Assembly (NCBI GenBank): GCA_004194705.1
Contig: SADC01001035.1
Span: forward strand, 19,479-83,478
Direction of reading: 5' to 3'
Origin: Ditylenchus dipsaci
Taxonomy: Eukaryota > Nematoda > Chromadorea > Rhabditida > Anguinidae
DNA: 64,000 bases
The translations under genes and the position numbers were made by a program. This document shows positions 58,332-64,000 of this stretch, one piece after another. The notes under the pieces were generated by a model. It was given only the letters and a program-made list of their open reading frames with translations. It was not told the origin of the DNA and made no database searches. Numbering within the stretch: the first letter of the stretch is position 1; each line of letters opens with the position of its first letter.

Positions 58332-58546
58332 GGGTCATCACATTTGTCTTTTCTAGATGGACAGTCTGAGACTGATCTTCCTAGACCAATTTTGTCTTTG
58401 CATTCTATTGCGTCTTGTGCTTTTAGCACAGTTAACTGTGAAATAATAATCACTAAAACATTAGCGAAAATACAATGTGGTTTTATTTTAAACATTTTTC
58501 CTAAAAAAGTAATATATTTTACTAATAAATTTCTATTAGAGACCAT
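58332..58546 (-). CDS. Candidate first exon of a small secreted cysteine-containing protein
   Basis: From an internal methionine at 58495 the minus strand encodes a hydrophobic signal-peptide-like segment (ANVLVIIISQLTVLKAQ) and then a short mature region with three cysteines spaced as C-x14-C-x6-C. It reaches a GTGAGATG splice-donor-like site just below 58332. A second exon would lie left of it, but no acceptor gives a convincing continuation. An upstream methionine at 58546 is also possible. The spacing loosely recalls small extracellular Cys-rich domains, but I do not assign a family. The opposite strand's longer open frame (57843-58556) begins inside the hairpin 57771-57946, is compositionally biased and looks spurious. 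Confidence 0.25.
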
Positions 58547-58606
58547 TTATTTATGATATGTTTTAGATATACTTTAAATCGTATGGTCTTTACAGTTTAA
58601 CACCAG

Positions 58607-58755
58607 TACAATCGAACCTGGGTATAACGGCAACCCTAGGAAGCAGCTAGAGGTGCCGTTATATTAGGGGTGAACTTTGCCTTATTTGTTGCCAATCAAA
58701 TATTAAAAAAGTATCGTTACATCGGAGTGCCGTTAAATCCATCGGTTCGACTGTA
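58607..58755. mobile_element. 149-bp Tc1/mariner-type MITE
   Basis: Ends TACAATCGAACCTGGGTATA and the complement of TACAGTCGAACCGATGGATT, each followed inward by ACGGCA-type sequence. Edges are TA. Confidence 0.65.
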
Positions 58756-59225
58756 TTTATTTTAAAAGTTGAAAAGTTATTAAAGAGCCTTTGGAAGTTA
58801 AGACCCTCTACCCCTCTATGCCCTCTTTATGCCCATAAAGAATTTGCATTAATAAAGTCTCTTTCAAGGAGGGATAGTATTGACCTAAAATTCTATTTTT
58901 GATAGTTTCAAAATAATTTAAATTGGTGCCAAAAAATTTTACTGTCTTTTTACAGCACGGGCAAACAAAAACAGCCGCTAAGCATTTTCGATCTAGAGTT
59001 TGCGCCGATTCATGTTGCTTGTAAGTCTGTGCGTGCTCCCCTTGTTTTTTTATCGTTTCCTCTGTACACCTTTTTCTCTTTTTTCCAATATATCTTAGTA
59101 GCGATTTTTAGGCAAAGTTGTTCCGTATTTTGTTCATTTCCATTATAACACAACTTTTTTCACTGTTCACATGGGCTGACAATGAGACTGAGCTTTTCAA
59201 AATTAATTTTGTTGATAACTCTTCC

Positions 59226-59557
59226 TTTTACAAACGGGCAAAGCTTTTCCTTGCTGCAAAAAGACTTTTTTTTTGCTCCCAAAGGACTTTTTTGCTGCAA
59301 AAAGACTTTTTTTTTGTGCCAAAAAGACTTTTTTCGCTGCAAAAGAACTTTTTTTGACCCCAAAAGACTTTTTTGCTGCTAATTTTGTCTGCTGCAAAAA
59401 GACTTCTTTTTGCTACAAAAATACTTTTTTTGCTGCACGAAGAGTCTTTTTGCAGCAAAAAGAAGTCTTTTTGCAGCAAAAAAAATTAGCAGCAAAAAAG
59501 TCCTTTGGGGGCAAAAAGAAGTCTTTTTGCAGCAAGGAAAAGCTTTGCCCTTTATAA
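59226..59557. repeat. Inverted tandem array of TGCTGCAAAAAGACTTTTTT units
   Basis: Outer palindrome GGGCAAAGCTTTTCCTTGCT / AGCAAGGAAAAGCTTTGCCC encloses about eight left-facing and several right-facing units of 20-24 bp. Flanks TTTACAAAC and TTTATAAAC may be a target duplication with one change. Several overlapping Lys/Phe-rich ORFs in all frames are array artefacts. Confidence 0.8.
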
Positions 59558-59667
59558 ACTACCCATATTTGGATCACAAATATGTATTAATTATAATCTA
59601 AGATCCACCTGAAATTACCTTTAATTAAATTGTTTTATTTTAATTTTAGGATTCCTTTTATATTTTG

Positions 59668-60426
59668 GGAACTTATTGGGTTGGGGGGGGGGGCGGGTTT
59701 TTCACTTATTTGAAAATAGTGTTTAAACGACTCCTAAGTAATTTTTATATGCTTAAAACGATAAAAAAGTTATTTTCTAACATTTTTCCACCAAAAAATG
59801 GGTATTTTCGAAAAAAAATTTTTGACTTTTTGCCTTGGGGGACCAAGGCAAATTACCTTGTATTAAGGTATTCTACCCCGTTTTGGTCACTGGAGCTGGG
59901 CAAAAAGAGTCTCTTTTTATGCATTTTTAATCAAGAGTCTTGCTCGGAATTATGTCTAAGGTAAGTGAGTGCGCGCATCTCTAACCAACCAAGCCACCTG
60001 CGCCCTTTGGGGCAGGGCAGGGCCAGCTCAGCCCTTCGGGGGCGCAGGGGGCTTGGTTGCTTGGAGTTGAGATGCGCACACCCACATACCTTAGACGCAA
60101 ATCACTCGTAAGTGACTCTGGATGCATAAAAATGTATGCATACCAGAGTTTCTTCATGCGATAGGCCCCAGTCAACAAAACTATGTTCAAATCCCATCTT
60201 TTTGTGGTATCCACGTACCCTTTCAGGTTGGATCGCCTTGGAGGACCAAGGCAAAAAGTCGAATTTCAGTCAAAAAAATTCTTCTAAAAATCAATTTTTG
60301 TGTGGAAAAATGTCAGAAAATAACTTTTTTTATCGTTTTTAAGCATATAAAAATTACTTAGGAGTCATTTAAACACTATTTTTATATAAGTGAAAAACCC
60401 GCCCCCCCCCCAACCCAATAAGTGCC
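59668..60426. mobile_element. Core-family MITE, type b termini, intact with 8-bp duplication
   Basis: Perfect ATATTTTG duplications (59660-59667 and 60427-60434). Ends GGAACTTATTGGGTTGGGG and the complement of GGCACTTATTGGGTTGGGG, followed by about 150 bp of matched arm (TTTTTCACTTAT, GTGTTTAAACGACTCCTAAG, TATGCTTAAAACGATAAAAA, TTCTAACATTTTTCCAC). It includes TGCCTTGGGGGACCAAGGCA (59831-59850). The core runs 59895-60190. Because it is complete, this is the reference copy for the family. It encodes nothing. Confidence 0.85.
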
Positions 60427-60434
60427 ATATTTTG

Positions 60435-62024
60435 TTCATTTATTTAGCTAAAAGTATCGGGAAATCAGATTGCGAAATCTGTCCGGACAGACGGTTGGTG
60501 AGATAGTGTGGAGCTTCCAGAACATGGGCGGATACGTCTCAACCAGGCCGGGTCAGACGAAATGAGAGACTGTGGTGGCGAGACGGTACGGACTGACAAG
60601 GCCATTTGCGAATGGCGCCTCAACTCTTAAATACCGCGAGAAATGGCTGCCAGGATTAGTTTTCTAGCTCCTCACTAAGCTCCTATTTTTGCTCTCCAGA
60701 TTTTTATTCACCGTATTATCTCTGATTAGCTCCCTCGGGCGCTTATTTTTCAACCTCTGTCCAGAGGGGCGCTTATTAGAGAGAGGGCCCTTCTTTTAAA
60801 CCTGTTGAAGCCAAACATTTTTTGACTTTATCCTAATTTACTTGTCTTTTGATTTCCAAGATGATCAACTCTGATGTGGTCGATATGCTTATTGCCAGGC
60901 GGTTCCCACAAGCCGTGACGGCCGGCTCAGAAAAATTATTAATTTAAAAAAAGAGGGGATTGTTTTTTTTTCTCATTTGTTACTATTTTTTAATTTGTTA
61001 TACTGAAGTATCAAAAGATCGAAATCAGTAGCCAGTTGATAGAGCACAAAAAGTCACGGGTAAATCTTTTTTATTTGGAGGCAAATTTTACTCTTTTTAG
61101 GGGCAAATTTTTATTTTAACTGATTTCATTAAAAAAATTCCTCTTTCTTTCAAAGTGATAGCGCCATCATGTAGCACTGCGATTCTAGTGTCTAATAAGA
61201 TACCAGTTATTGAATGATATTTGTAAAATGTAGCTCAAAAAAGTAAAAGTATAAACTAAGTCAGAAAGATAATTTGGTTCATCCTTTTACCTTTTTGTGC
61301 TACATTTTGCTATGATAATGCAATAACTGATATCTTATTAGAAAATAGAATCGCATTGTTACATGATGGTGTTATCACTTTTGAAAAAAGAGAAATTTTG
61401 AATAAATCAGTGAAAATAAAAATTTGTATCAAAAACAGTAAAATTTTCCTCCCAAAAAAAGAATTACCCGTAATTTTTTGTACTTTAACACCTAGCTACC
61501 AATTCCGGTCTCTCCACCTTTACTATGACGCTGCTTTCCGCGTTTGAAACACTCACTTTTTAGGTCACTTTTTGAAAACTTTAATTTTCAAAGTTGGTGT
61601 CCTTGATCAGGAAACCGGGTGGAGGCTCGCGATTGCGCTAATAAAATTCGGGGGTTGATTGGGCGAAAAAAAAATTCTACTCAAAAAAAATTTCGGAAAA
61701 TTTCTCATCGAAGAAAACTTTTTTTTTGGTGCGAAAATAAATTCCGTTCCACATGATCAACGTTGTGCGCCAACTCTTTGCGCGTCGAATAAAAAACAGT
61801 TTGGGCCGATACGCGAATTCCTCAGAGGGGCGTGCCCACTTTGGTGGAGGTGGTCAGAACTGAAAATTCGGGAAATATTTCAATCTAAATAAATTCAAAA
61901 TTTGTCTCGCGAGGAATTCAAATATTTGACTCAAGGTATCGGATTTAAGAGTAGTTTTTATAGTAAATCGACCATTCTGAACACGATTTTTGGCTCAGTG
62001 TTTGAAAAAAAATTGCTGAAAGAT
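60435..62024. other. Gene-free stretch, partly GC-richer
   Basis: 60470-60640 is clearly richer in G+C than its surroundings and contains GACGG/GACGA repeats, with no recognised gene. At 60710-60800 there is a fragment of the ACCGTATTATCTC / GGGCGCTTATT MITE type. The block 61140-61440 contains imperfect inverted copies of a TAGCACTGCGATTCTAGTGT / ACTGATATCTTATTAGAAAA-type sequence. Confidence 0.4.
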
Positions 62025-62360
62025 ACACAGGCACAGAGTATCTGTATCTTCTCTGTATCTTTTTTGAATGATAAAAGTAAAGATACTTACCACTTGTATA
62101 CAGAGAATCTGTATTTTCTCTGTATCTATCATCCTGCCAAAAAAAGATACAGAGAAGTTACAGAGGAGATACAGAGAGAATGTATCTTCTCTGTATTTAT
62201 TTTTATTTTTTCTGCGATCACCGCAATATGAGATACAAAAAAGATGGAGATACAGAGAAGATACATATTTTCTGTATCTTCTCTGTATCTTTTTTGAATA
62301 ATAAGACACAAATACAGAGAAGATACAGATAATCTGTTTCTTCTCTGGATCTTTCTTTCG
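62025..62360. repeat. Bidirectional array of GATACAGAGAA / TTCTCTGTATC
   Basis: The roughly 11-13 bp unit GATACAGAGAA(G) recurs many times on both strands, alternating with spacer A/T runs and the repeated block TCTGTATCTTTTTTGAATRA at 62052 and 62285. It produces open frames in several registers (up to 200 aa) that are repeat artefacts. Confidence 0.75.
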
Positions 62361-62454
62361 CATTTGAATAACTAAACTAGAAATAGTTTCAAAGCTGAAG
62401 TTGAGGCTGATGCGCCATCGGCGCAGCGTGCCTTCTAGTATTAATACTAGAGCT

Positions 62455-62595
62455 GACGACGATCGATAAATCGCACCTGCGATTAATCGCAAATCGCACC
62501 GAATTTGGTAAAAAAATAATCGCATGCATGCTCTTGAAATAATCGCAAAACATAATCGCGATTTGAAAATTGTACGATTAATCGCAAATTTCGCC
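62455..62595. repeat. AATCGCAAA / ATCGCACC repeat cluster
   Basis: ATCGCA occurs about eight times in 140 bp, often as GATTAATCGCAAAT, with a central GCATGCATGC palindrome. Confidence 0.55.
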
Positions 62596-62889
62596 AAATT
62601 AAAAAATTTAACCAGCGAAATTACTTTTAGTTATGGATTTGAAATGAATCACCCAGCAATTTTTTTCACGAGCCCTACCCAACCTGGGTCAATCTGACCC
62701 AGTAATTTGTTTAGGCTATTTAACTACTTTCTTTATATGACACATCTGGGAAGTTGATGTCTCGTTAGAAAGCACATGTCTCACGCTAAAAAAATAGTCA
62801 CAAGTGGGATAATGATGAACGATGACTTTTATTTTATTGGGGATCTGCTTGTAAATGAAACATATTTTTGATAGAGTAAATTACACATT

Positions 62890-63478
62890 CTAGTCAGAGT
62901 TACAATCCGAATCTTCAGAGATACACGCGTCACAAAGTATATGGTAATGATTAGGACAAACAGGTTCGTTGCAAGTGTCACAATAAGTGGAGGTTTTACG
63001 TCTTTTCCATCCACAAAGTGAGCACCTTTTCTTTTTCCAGTCTTTGAGCTTGATGAGGCGGATGGTGTACACGAGGCGAAAATCATGCAAAGAATTTGTA
63101 AATATATTTCACCTCATCCCAATTTTCCTTCATGTTTCCTTTCTGGTTTGTGGCATCAATACACATCTGTTAAATTTCGTTTGTGAAGAACTTGTTAAAT
63201 GCAACCAAAGGAGATTGATTATTTCGCGATGATAGAATAAGTCCTTTTTTTTTCACGCACACAACATGACGAGGAAGTTGCCGAGGTATAGGGAGCTTGT
63301 TGATGCCATACCATTTTATTGCGAGCAACAGTTGCTTCAGCATCATTTTCCGTATCTGTCTGGTCATCTTCTGAATCAGTCGAATTGTCATTTTCAGAAG
63401 GGCTTTCATACGGTTCAGAACCACTGCCCGGATCAAGAAGATCATCATCAGTCTCACTTTCAATTCTAAATTTATTTT
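62890..63478 (-). pseudogene. piggyBac-type transposase remnant, internally deleted
   Basis: Two parts of one transposase type survive on the minus strand. At about 63478-63265 lies an acidic N-terminal region (DDDLLDPGSGSEPYESPSEN, then DSEDDQTDTEND). At 63070-62893 lies a cysteine-rich C-terminal domain with C-x2-C, C-x2-C-x4-C and H/C pairs (RCSLCGWKRRKTSTYCDTCN, then EPVCPNHYHILCDACISED), ending at stop 62890-62892. This order and the Cys/His spacing are those of piggyBac/PGBD transposases, whose C-terminal domain binds the element ends. The catalytic DDD core between them is missing (about 200 bp where over 1 kb is expected), so it cannot be active. CCCTACCCAACCTGGGTCA near 62667 could be a former end; a matching TTAA is not evident. 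Confidence 0.7.
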
Positions 63479-63539
63479 GTAGTATTTTGAAGCGAATTCT
63501 AGCTCAAAAAGATAAAAATATAAATATAAATAAATTGTG

Positions 63540-63740
63540 GGCGCTACTGTAATATAGCCCCCCCCCAAAAAGCGCTACTGTAAATATATCAACCCCCCCC
63601 CCCCCAAAAACCGACTTTTAGGATGGTCAAAAACCATTTTTACACAATAATTTCGCCATAAAAGGACCAGAAAAGCAATTTTAGATGGGTTGCGGGCTGT
63701 ATTGGGAGGGGAAGGGAATATACAGGGGCCACTTCTCGAG
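63540..63740. repeat. Another copy of the GCTACTGTAATATA / GGGCTGTATT repeat
   Basis: Blocks GCTACTGTAATATA, ACAATAATTTCGCCATAAAA, AGAAAAGCAATTT and GGGCTGTATT followed by GGGAGGGGAAGGGAATA match 6050-6300 in order. The sequence then diverges (63740-63950), and AAAGATGTTGAACATAGTTT at the window edge matches the far side of the same element (compare 6540). Probably a core-family type a element with a different interior. Confidence 0.65.
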
Positions 63741-64000
63741 ATGGTTGGGATCCTTAGAGTACTAATTCTCTAAGCGTCTAAGGCACTTTCAAACCAGGAA
63801 CTTGTGGTGCAGGCATAACTATGAGTACTTTTCATGACCAAGCCGATCAGCGGGGTGGACACCGCGAGTTGCACCTAGGCTAGCACTTTTTAAGTGCTAG
63901 GCTGAATTTTTGGATGCTGGGCTCTGGCCCGACCTTGTAGAACGAGGGGAAACGCTCTTTGGCAAAAAATAAAGATGTTGAACATAGTTTTGAATACTGG

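Noticed and set aside
57843..58556. Longest uninterrupted open frame in the window (237 aa, plus strand)
   Set aside because: It begins inside the hairpin 57771-57946, contains a GRGRGRGR low-complexity stretch and no recognisable domain, and its residue use is that of AT-rich non-coding DNA.
59118..59601. Cluster of overlapping Lys/Phe/Cys-rich ORFs in five frames
   Set aside because: All derive from the inverted CTGCAAAAAGACTTTT array.
61995..62597. 200-aa open frame on the minus strand
   Set aside because: It runs through the GATACAGAGAA array; its repeated Tyr/Arg/Glu and Cys/Ile/Phe phrases are the array translated.

Overview
This is an AT-rich, intron- and transposon-rich animal (invertebrate metazoan) window; the lineage cannot be fixed from sequence alone. 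Only two conventional genes are recognisable, and each is present twice. One is an ezrin/radixin/moesin (ERM) gene on the minus strand. The other is an F-box/leucine-rich-repeat gene on the plus strand. They stand head to head, about 12.5 kb apart, with repeats filling the space. Introns are GT-AG and range from about 45 nt to several kb; the long ones are full of mobile elements.

Layout: bases 1-27458 (copy 1) and 32007-57451 (copy 2) are near-identical copies of the same locus in the same order and orientation. A 17-N gap (27459-27475) closes copy 1 in the middle of a repeat, while copy 2 reads straight through that point. Bases 27476-32006 carry the 3' end of the copy-2 ERM gene, and copy 1's equivalent would lie left of base 1. 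Bases 57452-64000 are single-copy and almost entirely mobile-element debris. This is what two haplotypes of one locus joined by a scaffolder would look like; a true tandem duplication is the alternative.

The copies differ by scattered 1-2 nt indels and by at least seven clean presence/absence insertions. These act as natural empty/filled-site pairs and define the elements exactly. Copy 1 only: a 2.15 kb TTAA-flanked foldback, a 517 bp TRIM retroelement with LTRs, PBS and PPT, and a 1.3 kb CACGG-ended composite with a nested mariner-type MITE and a tRNA-like module. Copy 2 only: a 174 bp and a 526 bp foldback, a 1.3 kb hAT-like element with GGTCATTTGGTCCCC arrays, and a 254 bp insert.

The most unusual signal is a family of nonautonomous elements that share one roughly 300 bp multi-hairpin core while carrying at least four different terminal inverted repeats. 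A short GCCTTGGTCCCCC motif also recurs across otherwise unrelated elements. A piggyBac-type transposase remnant lies at the right end of the window, and several small elements are flanked by TTAA, the piggyBac target site.

Gene functions: ERM proteins link membrane proteins to cortical actin. F-box/LRR proteins are substrate receptors of SCF ubiquitin ligases. Nothing links the two genes functionally beyond their position.
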